A DNA stretch of 64,000 nt, taken from an uncultured Spirochaetaceae bacterium (lineage in GTDB: Bacteria; Spirochaetota; Spirochaetia; Sphaerochaetales; Sphaerochaetaceae). The notes beneath the pieces are model-generated. The model searched no databases. It saw only the letters and a program-made list of their open reading frames with translations, and had not been told where the DNA came from. Location: positions 216,083 through 280,082 of the forward strand of contig CALXMP010000002.1 of assembly GCA_944389505.1 (NCBI GenBank). Direction: 5' to 3'. Of this stretch, positions 45,208 through 53,800 are shown piece by piece. The stretch's first letter is position 1. The number at the start of each line of letters is the position of its first letter. Both the position numbers and the translations under genes were made by a program.

Positions 45208-46197
45208 ATGGCAGATGATAAGAGCAGGGATATCAATGAGATAATCAGGCAGGGGCAGGATGATGCAATCCGCCTTGCTATGGAGAATGCGAAGGCAATG
45301 TTCGGGAATATCCCTGGATTCCAGATGCCTGATCAGGAGATGATGAAGGCTATGCTGGACTCCCAGCTTGATGCGGTTATGCCGGATCTGCAGCAGTCGG
45401 CCTCGGCTTACGGTACATATGCAACAGATCCAGATGCAATAAGGAAGGCTATGGAGCAGAATATGGCATATGCACGGGAGATGTCAGAGGCTGCAATGAA
45501 TGGCTCTCTTGCAGACATCCTATCAGCATATTCAGATGATGCGGAGGATGAATGGGAGGTGCTGCGGGCCGATGATGGATCCCTCAATGAGGACGAGCAG
45601 CATCTTATGGCGTTCGGAGCGCCGCTCTATGTCTATAACGGGGAATTCACCGATAGCATCGCAGCCGATGAGGATGATATCGATACGATGAGATCGACAC
45701 TCGAAAGCTGGTGGGATGTCACGAATCATGATTCGGCTTTGGGAATCTTCTCCTGGCTTCTGAATGAAGGTCATCATGCAGCTCATGATCCAGCTCTGGC
45801 ATATATAGCGGAGAAGGGTTTCGATAGCATTCCTGCGGATGAAGGCGAAGAGCTAGGTGATGCATTCCGCATCGCATCCCATATGATTGACAACGGCATA
45901 TGCGATAGTGCATCATTGCCGGCAACCGCTATCGGCTGGGATCTTGCAAGAGCCACGGAATGCGCCAAGTGGTCATATTGCTGCGGATATATCCAGAAGG
46001 ATGAAATGTGGAATGTCATGGGTCTTATACGTGATATAGCGAAGCGTACGTTCTCCTCATGGTCTGAATATGGATTGAGCTATGTGATTGGAAGGGGTGT
46101 ATGGCACGGCGATGAGGATGATGCTGATATTGCATATGAGGTCTATTCTGCCCTGATGGGAGATGAGAATTCCCCATGGCTCAGGATAGAGTGGTAA
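45208..46197 (+). CDS. DUF1266 domain protein
   Basis: A 329-residue acidic cytosolic protein. Residues 1-130 are helical with no known domain. Residues about 165-310 match the DUF1266 pattern: ESWWDVTNHDSALGIFSWLL, EGHHAA, AIGWDLARATECAKW, GYIQKDEMW, FSSWSEYGLSYVIGRGVW. The function of DUF1266 is unknown. The E. coli members YbeR and YbeU lie next to repeat proteins. The ATG has AAGGAGG upstream. It is the last gene of the cassette and is followed by a hairpin terminator. Confidence 0.72.
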   Translation: MADDKSRDINEIIRQGQDDAIRLAMENAKAMFGNIPGFQMPDQEMMKAMLDSQLDAVMPDLQQSASAYGTYATDPDAIRKAMEQNMAYAREMSEAAMNGSLADILSAYSDDAEDEWEVLRADDGSLNEDEQHLMAFGAPLYVYNGEFTDSIAADEDDIDTMRSTLESWWDVTNHDSALGIFSWLLNEGHHAAHDPALAYIAEKGFDSIPADEGEELGDAFRIASHMIDNGICDSASLPATAIGWDLARATECAKWSYCCGYIQKDEMWNVMGLIRDIAKRTFSSWSEYGLSYVIGRGVWHGDEDDADIAYEVYSALMGDENSPWLRIEW

Positions 46198-46204
46198 GCT
46201 TATC

Positions 46205-46231
46205 TGGTCCGGTTATCGCCGGACCATATTC
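46205..46231 (+). terminator. Terminator-like hairpin after the DUF1266 gene
   Basis: TGGTCCGG (46205-46212) pairs with CCGGACCA (46219-46226), loop TTATCG, followed by the weak tail TATTCATTCC. Confidence 0.65.
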
Positions 46232-46335
46232 ATTCCTCCTATACCTATCTTTCAGAGTCTGAATGATCCTATCTGTTCTTTTCCCCTTTACTTCTTAATG
46301 CATTCCATTCATCATATTAACGAACGGAGGCTGAC

Positions 46336-47037
46336 ATGTTTGAACGAATGTTGAAGAAGGTGCTTGATGCGAATAAGCTCCTGTGGAAATACGGTCTTGT
46401 CACATATACATGGGGAAATGTATCCGAGATTGACAGGCTTACCGATTATATCGCGATAAAGCCAAGTGGTGTGCAGTATGACCATCTTTCTTGGGATGAT
46501 ATCGTTGTCGTCGATATGGATGGCAATCTGATCTCCGGAAAGCTCGGACCAAGTATTGATATCCAGGCGCATGTAGAGATCTACAAGGCCTTCCCTGATG
46601 TCGGCGGTGTTGTCCATACACATTCACCCTGGGCTACGGCCTGGGCACAGTCCGGCCGTCCGATTCCCTGCTACGGAACAACTCAGGCTGACTGCTTCTT
46701 CGGAGAGATTCCATGCACGAGGAAGATGAGGGAGGAGGAGCTCGGCAAGGACTACGAGAAGAATATCGGTAAGATCATCGCAGAGACATTCAAGGACCGT
46801 GATCCGATGGCAATGCCATCTGTCCTGGTCAATGGCCATGGCACATTCAGCTGGGGCGTGAACGCAAAGGATGCGGTGCACAATGCGATTGTTCTCGAGA
46901 CAAGCGCTGCGCTTGCTCTCAGGACTGAGATGGTGAACCATGGGGTAATGGCTCCGCTTGATGATATCATGCAGACAAAGTGCTATTACAGGAAGCACAG
47001 GAAGCATGGCCATGAAGAGCAGGTGATGTCTGAATGA
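46336..47037 (+). CDS. araD: L-ribulose-5-phosphate 4-epimerase family aldolase
   Basis: A 233-residue class II aldolase-fold enzyme. The N-terminal WGNVSEIDR, IKPSGV, the zinc ligands in GVVHTHSPWATAWAQ and the later VLVNGHGTFSWG match AraD/UlaF/SgbE. It interconverts L-ribulose 5-phosphate and D-xylulose 5-phosphate. CGGAGGC lies upstream of the ATG. No other pentose gene is adjacent, so the sugar pathway (arabinose, ascorbate or other) is open. It is a monocistronic unit with its own terminators. Confidence 0.87.
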   Translation: MFERMLKKVLDANKLLWKYGLVTYTWGNVSEIDRLTDYIAIKPSGVQYDHLSWDDIVVVDMDGNLISGKLGPSIDIQAHVEIYKAFPDVGGVVHTHSPWATAWAQSGRPIPCYGTTQADCFFGEIPCTRKMREEELGKDYEKNIGKIIAETFKDRDPMAMPSVLVNGHGTFSWGVNAKDAVHNAIVLETSAALALRTEMVNHGVMAPLDDIMQTKCYYRKHRKHGHEEQVMSE

Positions 47038-47039
47038 AA

Positions 47040-47063
47040 TAAGGCGGCCCTGAAGCCGCCTTA
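47040..47063 (-). terminator. Terminator hairpin facing the greA-like gene
   Basis: TAAGGCGGC (47040-47048) pairs with GCCGCCTTA (47055-47063). Read on the minus strand it is followed by TTTCATTC, so it best serves the convergent long greA gene. Confidence 0.7.
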
Positions 47064-47075
47064 GGAAAGTGAGTG

Positions 47076-47103
47076 AGGTCTCCAGATCGGAGACCTTTTC
47101 TCT
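47076..47103 (+). terminator. Rho-independent terminator of araD
   Basis: AGGTCTCC (47076-47083) pairs with GGAGACCT (47089-47096), loop AGATC, followed by TTTCTCTTTT on the plus strand. Confidence 0.82.
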
Positions 47104-47105
47104 TT

Positions 47106-49838
47106 TCAGAACTCAACCGGTTCGATGCTCTTTACCGTAAGATCATAGTCCCTGCCGTTGATGGAGAACTTAACATCCTCTCCTTCCTTGTGGTTGACAA
47201 GCTGCTGTCCAAGTGGCGCATTGAAGTCGATGATGCCTTTCTCCGGCTCGGATTCCCAGCGTCCCATGAATGTGTAGACGATGTCCTTGTTCTCAAGGTT
47301 ATCATGGAGCGTTACCTTCGTTCCGAATCCGATAAGACCTGGGATCACATCGGCCATTGTCATGATGCGTACAGTCGAAAGATCGTTATTGAGCTCGCTG
47401 ATCCTTCTCTCAAGCTCCCTCTTATGGTCCTTCGCATACTGGTACTCGCTATTCTCCCTGAGATCGCCTAGCTCACGTGCGAAGTTGATCTCCTTGAGGA
47501 TCTCAGGCATCTGGACCTGGTTGATATCCTTCAGCTCGTCCTTCTTCTTCTCATAGCTCTGAGATGTGCAGAGGAATCCGGAAACGGTCTTTGTCTCAGG
47601 AGCCTTTGGCTCAGGCTTCTTCTCCTCATGGATGGCAAGATCAGGGAAGCGGCTTTCAACCTCTGCCTTGAAGCGGGCCTTCTCCTCGCTCTCGAAGCCT
47701 TCATTGAAGAGAATGAGCGAGAGCGATGCCTCGATCTCCTCCTTTCCAGCTCTCTTCAGGAACGACATAAGAACACCATCATCGACAAGGTTCTTCCTCA
47801 GTGATTTGATATGCTTCCTGTTCTCCTGTGTATCTCCAGCCTTGGAAAGATAGGAGAGGGCCATCAGCTTGGTGCGGAATATCCTCTCCTCATCAAGCCC
47901 TGCCTTGGAGATATCTGCCTCTGAGAGGCTGTACTCCGTCGAGAAGAATACGAATGCGGGAATATTGTCCCTGAAGGACTCGACAGAGCGCCTGAGAAGG
48001 GCATAGTACTCCGCACCTTTCTGAAGCCTCTTCAGCTTCTGCGGGATGTATGAGCTGATGTAGCAGGGGAAGATATCGGTAAGGACAGCCGCAGCACCCT
48101 TCTTGTCAGCGGAGATCACCTGATCGATGAACTCCTTCTTGAGGATCGTATTGTCGATGGAGTCGAAAACCTCCTTCTTCTCAGCTTCTGACATTGCTCT
48201 GTAAAGGACGTCGAAAGAAACATCGAACGATACAGAAGCTCCCTTTTCGGAAAGGTAGTCGAGAAGCAGGACAGAAGCTGTACGCTCTCCGAGGCTCTTC
48301 TTCTCATTCGAGAGAACATCCTCAAAGTAGGAGACCATGTCCATGAAAGCATCGGATGTCTTCTCAATACCAGCGGACGTTGCCGCGTCGATTACCGTCG
48401 ATGCCTTGCCATAGAACGACTGCTCATTGCGGAAGATGTAGAGTATCTTCTCCTCAGGTGTAGATGGGTAAGCCGTGAGCTGGAAATAATCTGTTGTGCC
48501 AGGGATGATCCTGACATAGCTGTTGTTCCTCAGCTCTTCCTTGATTCTCTCTGTGATGGACTTCCACTCGCCATCAGTGAGGATTGAAGGGACAACCTCT
48601 GTCTTCATCTCCTTCATTGATGCCTTATTGTTCTGCGCAGAGAGAAGAAGCGTCCTTACAAGCCACTCAATACCACCTTCGCCCATGATCTTTGCCTTGA
48701 TCTTCGGAACTGGCACTCCCTTCTTTATCGCCTTTATGTTCTGCTTGCTCAGAGGAAGAAGTGCGTTGAAGGCGCTTTCAAGCGTTATGTTCTGCTCCTC
48801 AGTCGCGCTGTAGCGGACGGAGACAATGCCATTCTTCACTCCTGTTATGAGGCCGACACGCCTGTTTGCCTTCTGGAATATATATGTTCCTGCTGCGTAT
48901 GAGATATCCTTCTCAAAGTCCTCAAGGACGGAAGCCGGATTCTTCTGCGTCAGGACATTATGCTTCTTCATGCACTCCTGGAGGCGTGGAGACTCTGCAT
49001 ACTTCTCCTTAAGAATAGCGGCAAGGGTCTTCCTTGTGTTCTGATCCTCCGGATCGATTGCGAGTATCCTCTTGGATATCTCGATGATATTGTCGAGATT
49101 TCTTCTGTGCTCGCTGGACTTCGGCTCGTAACCATCCTTCGCGGAGAGGAGTGCAGAGAGAAGCGTTCTATACAGCTCCAGAGCTGTCTCCGGATTCGTC
49201 TCGGAGAGTGACTCGAGGAATGATGAGTAGAAAGGATACTCGCTCCTGCCATTTGCGATGAGCTTTGTGAAGATATCCTTCATCTTCTGTATCTCATCCG
49301 TTCCCTGGAGGCGGAGAAGAGCTCTCTGGTAGTAGTTCATTGCGCTCTTCCTGTCTCCGATCTTCTCGAAGTGATCTGCAACGATGACGATTATGTCATG
49401 GTCAGAGCTGTCAGCCTTTACCAGACGCTCATAGTAGTCCCATTTCTTCTCCTCTTCGCCCTGATGGTCCGCAACATCGCCAAGGACCCTGAGGGCCTTG
49501 CTTGACTCCGATGCAGAGAGGATGAGGTCACCGATATATTTAACAACATCCCAGTTGCCTGCCTCATAGAAGGAGAGAAGGAGGTTGTTAAGCCTCATGT
49601 TGTACTCATGCGGTCTGAGCGCAAGAAGGATCCTTCCTGCAACGTATGAGAGCACGATGGAGCCGCTGTCCTCCTCAAGGAGATTCCTCGCTTCCTCGCG
49701 GAGATCCATCATCTTATCCTCGTCCTTGATCCTGCTTATCTCATTGTCTATCGAGATGAAAGCATCGGCCTTATAGGCTGCTGCAGGGTTCTTGCCAAGA
49801 TTCTTCTCCTCAGAGAGCAGTGCTCTGAAATCTATCAT
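47106..49838 (-). CDS. greA: Long GreA-type transcript cleavage factor with large N-terminal extension
   Basis: A 910-residue protein whose last 150 residues are a complete GreA: the coiled-coil with ARELGDLRENSEYQYAKD carrying the acidic tip residues, then the FKBP-like domain (FGTKVTLHDNLENKDIVYTFMG ... PLGQQLVNHKEGED). The preceding 750 residues are soluble helical repeats (TPR-like: YYERLVKADSSDHDIIVIVADHFEKIGDRKSAMNYYQRALL) plus less clear segments. Treponemes have a similar long protein (TP0019). It rescues backtracked RNA polymerase. ATG 49838 has AAAGGAG upstream. Confidence 0.88.
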   Translation of the reverse strand: MIDFRALLSEEKNLGKNPAAAYKADAFISIDNEISRIKDEDKMMDLREEARNLLEEDSGSIVLSYVAGRILLALRPHEYNMRLNNLLLSFYEAGNWDVVKYIGDLILSASESSKALRVLGDVADHQGEEEKKWDYYERLVKADSSDHDIIVIVADHFEKIGDRKSAMNYYQRALLRLQGTDEIQKMKDIFTKLIANGRSEYPFYSSFLESLSETNPETALELYRTLLSALLSAKDGYEPKSSEHRRNLDNIIEISKRILAIDPEDQNTRKTLAAILKEKYAESPRLQECMKKHNVLTQKNPASVLEDFEKDISYAAGTYIFQKANRRVGLITGVKNGIVSVRYSATEEQNITLESAFNALLPLSKQNIKAIKKGVPVPKIKAKIMGEGGIEWLVRTLLLSAQNNKASMKEMKTEVVPSILTDGEWKSITERIKEELRNNSYVRIIPGTTDYFQLTAYPSTPEEKILYIFRNEQSFYGKASTVIDAATSAGIEKTSDAFMDMVSYFEDVLSNEKKSLGERTASVLLLDYLSEKGASVSFDVSFDVLYRAMSEAEKKEVFDSIDNTILKKEFIDQVISADKKGAAAVLTDIFPCYISSYIPQKLKRLQKGAEYYALLRRSVESFRDNIPAFVFFSTEYSLSEADISKAGLDEERIFRTKLMALSYLSKAGDTQENRKHIKSLRKNLVDDGVLMSFLKRAGKEEIEASLSLILFNEGFESEEKARFKAEVESRFPDLAIHEEKKPEPKAPETKTVSGFLCTSQSYEKKKDELKDINQVQMPEILKEINFARELGDLRENSEYQYAKDHKRELERRISELNNDLSTVRIMTMADVIPGLIGFGTKVTLHDNLENKDIVYTFMGRWESEPEKGIIDFNAPLGQQLVNHKEGEDVKFSINGRDYDLTVKSIEPVEF

Positions 49839-49878
49839 ATAAACTCCTTTAAGGAACAAAGCCTCGTCTGCATAAATA

Positions 49879-49905
49879 AAAACCGGGCAGAGTCATACTG
49901 CTCGG
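49879..49905 (-). terminator. Terminator-like hairpin in the greA leader (attenuator candidate)
   Basis: On the minus strand CCGAGCAG (49905-49898) pairs with CTGCCCGG (49890-49883), with one A/C mismatch and loop TATGACT, followed by TTTTTATTT. It begins only a few nt after the predicted transcription start, well before the greA ribosome site at about 49845-49850. Confidence 0.65.
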
Positions 49906-49917
49906 ATTCCATAAATG

Positions 49918-49946
49918 AATATACCACAGGTTATCTGGTTTGGCAA
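49918..49946 (-). promoter_or_regulatory. Sigma-70-type promoter of greA
   Basis: Minus strand TTGCCA (49946-49941), 17-bp spacer, TATATT (49923-49918). Transcription should start near 49911, giving a leader of about 70 nt that contains the hairpin at 49883-49905. Confidence 0.8.
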
Positions 49947-49978
49947 ATTATCTTTGTCTATTAAATGAAAAGGGAAGA

Positions 49979-49987
49979 TGCTATAAT
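49979..49987 (+). promoter_or_regulatory. Extended -10 promoter of rpe, predicted leaderless
   Basis: TG-C-TATAAT (49979-49987). The ATG at 49995 begins 8 nt after the last base of the -10 box, the same geometry as at folD. No Shine-Dalgarno sequence is present. Confidence 0.72.
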
Positions 49988-49994
49988 TCCCGGT

Positions 49995-50669
49995 ATGGAA
50001 CCAAGGAATCTTCTTTTCTCACCATCTATGCTGGGAGGCAATTTCTCCAGAGCCGCGTCGGAAATAGGCGAGATAGCCGCTTCCGGTGCCGATTACGTCC
50101 ATCTTGATGTAATGGATGGAAGCTTCGTGCCCGAGATAACGTTCGGAAGGAAGTTCATAAGCGATCTCAGACCGCTTTCCGATCTCGTCTTCGATGTCCA
50201 TCTCATGGTTGAGAGGCCTGAGGAAAAGATCGCTGCATTCGCTGATGCAGGTGCGGGTATAATAACTGTGCACGCGGAGAGCACTGTGCATATCATCCGC
50301 ACGCTCATGCTTATTAAGGAGCATGGGTGCGAGTGCGGTATCGCGATAAACCCTGGGACTTCCGTTCCTTATATCGAGGCGGCTCTGCCATTTGCCGACT
50401 ATATCACAGTCATGACGGTCAATCCTGGCTGGGGCGGGCAGAAGTTCATACCCGAATGCCTGAAGAAGATCGAGAAGCTGGATTATCTGAGGCGGACGGA
50501 AGGTTATCATTACCTCATCGAGGCAGATGGAGGTGTGTCGCTCGATACGATAGGACCTCTCTATAAGGCCGGTATGGATATAGCAGTGACGGGCAGCGCA
50601 TTCTTCCGCGAGAGCGACAAGGCGCAGTTCCTCGACAGGATGAGGGAAAAAGCAGAGGAGTGGCTGTGA
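49995..50669 (+). CDS. rpe: Ribulose-phosphate 3-epimerase
   Basis: A 224-residue TIM-barrel epimerase of the pentose phosphate pathway. Metal and catalytic motifs are visible: HLDVMDGSFVPEITFG, DVHLMVE, TVMTVNPGWGGQKF and EADGGVS. An in-frame ATG at 49965 exists, but the promoter lies between it and 49995, and the family N-terminus (FSPSMLGGNF) fits the shorter form. The stop overlaps the dtd GTG, so the two are coupled. Together with araD it supplies xylulose 5-phosphate interconversion. Confidence 0.93.
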   Translation: MEPRNLLFSPSMLGGNFSRAASEIGEIAASGADYVHLDVMDGSFVPEITFGRKFISDLRPLSDLVFDVHLMVERPEEKIAAFADAGAGIITVHAESTVHIIRTLMLIKEHGCECGIAINPGTSVPYIEAALPFADYITVMTVNPGWGGQKFIPECLKKIEKLDYLRRTEGYHYLIEADGGVSLDTIGPLYKAGMDIAVTGSAFFRESDKAQFLDRMREKAEEWL

Positions 50670-51121
50670 GGGCCGTCATCCAGCGGGTGCGGAATGCTTC
50701 ATGCACCGTATCGGGAAAGGTGACAGGCAGCATTGCTCATGGTCTTCTGGTCTATTTCTGCGCTGAGAAGGACGATACAGAGGATATGCTCGATAAGTTC
50801 TTCTCGAAGATCGTATCGCTGAGGATATTCGAGGATGGGAATGGCAAGATGAATCTCTCGCTTTACGATATAGGAGGCGGGATGCTTCTCATCAGCCAGT
50901 TCACCCTTGCTGCGGATATATCAAGGGGCAGGAGACCATCTTTTGACAATGCGATGGCGGCGTCAGAGGCTGAGCGTCTCTATGAGAAGGCTTTCACCAT
51001 ACTCGATGGAATGGGTGTCAAAGCAGAGCGCGGCGTATTCGGCGCACATATGGAAATTGAGTATATTAATGACGGACCTGTTACGATAATCGCGGATTCT
51101 GATGAAATTTTCAGGAAATGA
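50666..51121 (+). CDS. dtd: D-aminoacyl-tRNA deacylase
   Basis: A 151-residue homodimeric deacylase that removes D-amino acids (and Gly from tRNA-Ala) from charged tRNAs. The motifs SQFTLAADISRGRRPSF and NDGPVT are present. GTG 50666 gives the family start (VRAVIQRV with initiator Met) and has AGAGGAG upstream. A GTG 6 bp upstream is possible. The start overlaps the rpe stop. Confidence 0.93.
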   Translation: MRAVIQRVRNASCTVSGKVTGSIAHGLLVYFCAEKDDTEDMLDKFFSKIVSLRIFEDGNGKMNLSLYDIGGGMLLISQFTLAADISRGRRPSFDNAMAASEAERLYEKAFTILDGMGVKAERGVFGAHMEIEYINDGPVTIIADSDEIFRK

Positions 51122-51166
51122 TTGGCAGTGAAGCGGGTCTGAGGCGTATAGATATCAGGAGGAGCA

Positions 51167-52225
51167 ATGGCAAAGATGGCCGGAAGTGATATAGCAAATG
51201 GGAAGAGAGAGGCTCTGGAAGCGGCAAGGCTCCAGATTGATAAGCAGTTCGGCAAGGGTTCTCTGATGAAGCTTGGCGACAGCCGTGAGACACTTGATGT
51301 CGAGGTGATTCCATCTGGTTCGATCCTCCTTGACGAGGCTCTTGGAGTAGGTGGATACCCGAAGGGAAGAATCATAGAGATCTATGGACCAGAATCCTCG
51401 GGTAAGACAACGCTTGCGCTTCAGGCGATTGCAGAAAGCCAGAGGATGGGAGGCATAGCTGCATTCATCGATGCCGAGCATGCACTTGACCCTGTCTATG
51501 CTAGGAATCTCGGTGTGAATATCGATGAGCTCTGGATTTCTCAGCCAGACAATGGAGAGCAGGCGCTGGAGATTACGGAGTCGCTTGTCCGTTCGGGAGC
51601 TGTGGATATCATCGTCGTTGATTCCGTCGCGGCACTCACTCCGCAGGCAGAGATCGAAGGCGATATGGGTGACAGCCATGTAGGTCTTCAGGCCCGTCTC
51701 ATGAGCCAGGCGCTCAGAAAGCTCACCGGAATTCTCTCGAAGAGCAATACGACGATTATCTTCATCAACCAGATAAGGATGAAGATCGGCGTTATGTTCG
51801 GCAATCCTGAGACAACCACAGGCGGCAATGCACTGAAGTTCTATGCATCTGTCAGGATGGATGTCAGGAGGATTGAGTCCATCGGCAAGAATGCGGATGA
51901 GGTGACAGGAAACAGGGTAAGGGTCAAGATTGTGAAGAACAAGGTCGCCCCTCCGTTCCGCAAGTGTGAGCTCGATCTCCTCTTCGGATCCGGAATCTCC
52001 AAGACTGGATCGCTTCTCGACGCAGCTGTCAAGTACGATATGATAGAGAAGTCCGGAGCATGGTATTCCTACAATGGCGAGAAGATCGGACAGGGCAGGG
52101 ATAAGACGCTGGAGTATATTGCGCAGAATCCGGAGTTCGCAGCAGAGCTTGAGACTAAGCTCAGGGCAGTGATGTTCCCTCCTAAGGATCTGAAGAGCGG
52201 GGAGACGCCTACTGTTGAGCAATGA
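51167..52225 (+). CDS. recA: Recombinase RecA
   Basis: A 352-residue RecA with Walker A GPESSGKT, the [10 protein letters not shown] and [17 protein letters not shown] motifs, and the DNA-binding loop [22 protein letters not shown]. It drives homologous recombination and SOS induction. GGAGGAG lies before the ATG. No LexA-type operator is obvious in the 45-bp gap after dtd, and the promoter there is weak (TTGGCA, 19 bp, TATAGA at 51123-51153). Confidence 0.97.
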   Translation: MAKMAGSDIANGKREALEAARLQIDKQFGKGSLMKLGDSRETLDVEVIPSGSILLDEALGVGGYPKGRIIEIYGPESSGKTTLALQAIAESQRMGGIAAFIDAEHALDPVYARNLGVNIDELWISQPDNGEQALEITESLVRSGAVDIIVVDSVAALTPQAEIEGDMGDSHVGLQARLMSQALRKLTGILSKSNTTIIFINQIRMKIGVMFGNPETTTGGNALKFYASVRMDVRRIESIGKNADEVTGNRVRVKIVKNKVAPPFRKCELDLLFGSGISKTGSLLDAAVKYDMIEKSGAWYSYNGEKIGQGRDKTLEYIAQNPEFAAELETKLRAVMFPPKDLKSGETPTVEQ

Positions 52226-52243
52226 TGCGCTCACCGGTATAAT
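52215..52243 (+). promoter_or_regulatory. Promoter of scpA, predicted leaderless
   Basis: TTGAGC (52215-52220), 17-bp spacer, perfect TATAAT (52238-52243), then 8 nt and ATG 52252. It overlaps the end of recA. No ribosome site is present between the -10 box and the ATG. Confidence 0.76.
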
Positions 52244-52251
52244 CGCACGGT

Positions 52252-53205
52252 ATGGCAGATAGCGCTGTTCTCCAGACATCAGAGAAGACTAAGCATGAAT
52301 TCCATGCAGAGGGCTTTGACGGCCCTCTGGATCTTCTGCTTTTCCTGATATCCGAGAATAAGATAAATATATACAATATAGATGTATCGCTGATAACAGA
52401 GCAGTTCCTTCAGTATATTGCCGACCACGAGGCAGAGCTTGATGAGCTTGCTGATTTCTATAAGATGGCCGCAGACCTTCTCTACATAAAGAGCAGGATG
52501 CTCCTTCCTGTCACGACCGCGCTCGATGAGGAGTATGAGGACCCGAGGCAGGAGCTTGTCGAGAGGCTTCTCGAGTACCAGAAATACAAGAGGTATACCG
52601 ATCTCCTTCTCTCAGGAGGCGGGGCTGACAGGCTGTATATCAGGCGCAATGAGAACTTCTTCGCCGTTCCATACGAGGATAAGGACCTCTTTGAGGGCGT
52701 GGATGTGAATATGCTTCTTAAAGCATTCGTCGCGCTTGCAAACAGGACTGCTCCTGCGAAGATCTTCAACCTCTACGAGGAGGTCTCGATCAATGAGAAG
52801 AAGACTCTCCTTACGGAGCTTCTTGATCAGAAGGAGGAGGTCACCATCGAGGAGCTGATTGTCCATCTTGATGATAAGATGCACATTATCTGCTCGATAA
52901 TGGCTGTGCTCGAGATGACGAAGGAGCATCTCATCCTCATCACGCAGAAGGTTGAGTTCGGTCCTATATATATTCAGAGGAGGCCTCAGGACTGGGATCC
53001 GACGCTTGCCGATGAATATGATGATGAATATGATGCTATGGTTCTCCATGCTGCCAAGGGCAGGCCGATGGACTATTCGATCCTGACAAAGGAAGCGGAG
53101 ACTGTGATACGCGAAGCCGAGGAGGAAGAGAAGGAGGAAGCGCCTCCTGAGTTCGTCGGCGAGGAAGAGGAGATAGATCTCGGGGAGGATGATGATGAGG
53201 AGTAG
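52252..53205 (+). CDS. scpA: Segregation and condensation protein A
   Basis: A 317-residue kleisin that bridges SMC heads. Typical features are the N-terminal FDGPLDLLLFLISENKINIYNIDVSLITEQFLQYI (key positions near 20-55), a charged middle and the winged-helix C-terminus around 195-240, followed by an unusually long acidic tail (EEEEKEEAPPEFVGEEEEIDLGEDDDEE region). It acts with SMC and ScpB in chromosome organisation. Its own promoter inside recA places the ATG at the predicted +1. scpB overlaps its end. Confidence 0.92.
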   Translation: MADSAVLQTSEKTKHEFHAEGFDGPLDLLLFLISENKINIYNIDVSLITEQFLQYIADHEAELDELADFYKMAADLLYIKSRMLLPVTTALDEEYEDPRQELVERLLEYQKYKRYTDLLLSGGGADRLYIRRNENFFAVPYEDKDLFEGVDVNMLLKAFVALANRTAPAKIFNLYEEVSINEKKTLLTELLDQKEEVTIEELIVHLDDKMHIICSIMAVLEMTKEHLILITQKVEFGPIYIQRRPQDWDPTLADEYDDEYDAMVLHAAKGRPMDYSILTKEAETVIREAEEEEKEEAPPEFVGEEEEIDLGEDDDEE

Positions 53206-53800
53206 GAAAGCGAGCGCAATGCTGAGCGAGGAGGCAAGGCTTATCGAGGTCGTGCTCTTCATCGAGAACGAACCGACATCGATGGAGAGGCTCTGCGATC
53301 TGACGAACCTCAGGCCAGATACGGTCGAGGATGCCCTGCAGGAGCTCAGGGAGAACTACGCAGAGCGTGGAAGCGGTCTTATACTGACGGAGGAGGATGA
53401 GCTCTATTCCTTCATGCCAGCTCCCGATCTCTTCCCGCAGCTCAGGCAGAGCTATGGAAGGAAGGTCGACAGGAGGCTTTCAAGGGCTGCGATGGAGACG
53501 CTTGCGATCGTTGCGTACGGTCAGCCAATAACAAGGCGCGAGATCGAGGAGATCCGGGGTGTAGGCTCCGATACAATCGTCAAGCTCCTCAGGGACAGGG
53601 AGTATATAATGGTCAGAGGAAGGAAGGATGTTCCTGGGCATCCCTGTCTGTACTACACAACAAGGAAATTCCTCTATGAGTTCAACCTCCAGTCGATACA
53701 GGATCTTCCGAAGCTTTCTGAGATTGACAGGATGAGGTTCGAAAGCGGCGATAGCGAAGAGGAGGGCGGTGATGACCTTCTCGGTGATGATGAAGAATGA
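53195..53800 (+). CDS. scpB: Segregation and condensation protein B
   Basis: A 201-residue ScpB with two winged-helix domains: SEEARLIEVVLFIENEPTS at the start and the signature RAAMETLAIVAYGQPITRREIEEIRG. The C-terminus is acidic. There are three ATGs in a row (53189, 53192, 53195); 53195 has the best spacing to GGGGAGG. ATG 53219 is a shorter option. It overlaps scpA and its stop overlaps rluB. Confidence 0.92.
   Translation: MRSRKASAMLSEEARLIEVVLFIENEPTSMERLCDLTNLRPDTVEDALQELRENYAERGSGLILTEEDELYSFMPAPDLFPQLRQSYGRKVDRRLSRAAMETLAIVAYGQPITRREIEEIRGVGSDTIVKLLRDREYIMVRGRKDVPGHPCLYYTTRKFLYEFNLQSIQDLPKLSEIDRMRFESGDSEEEGGDDLLGDDEE

Noticed and set aside
46198..46335. tRNA or small RNA gene between DUF1266 and araD
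   Set aside because: No cloverleaf or conserved tRNA boxes are seen, only the hairpin at 46205-46226 and AT-rich leader sequence.
51122..51166. LexA operator upstream of recA
   Set aside because: The 45-bp gap has no palindromic SOS-box pattern that I can recognise. The promoter there is also weak.
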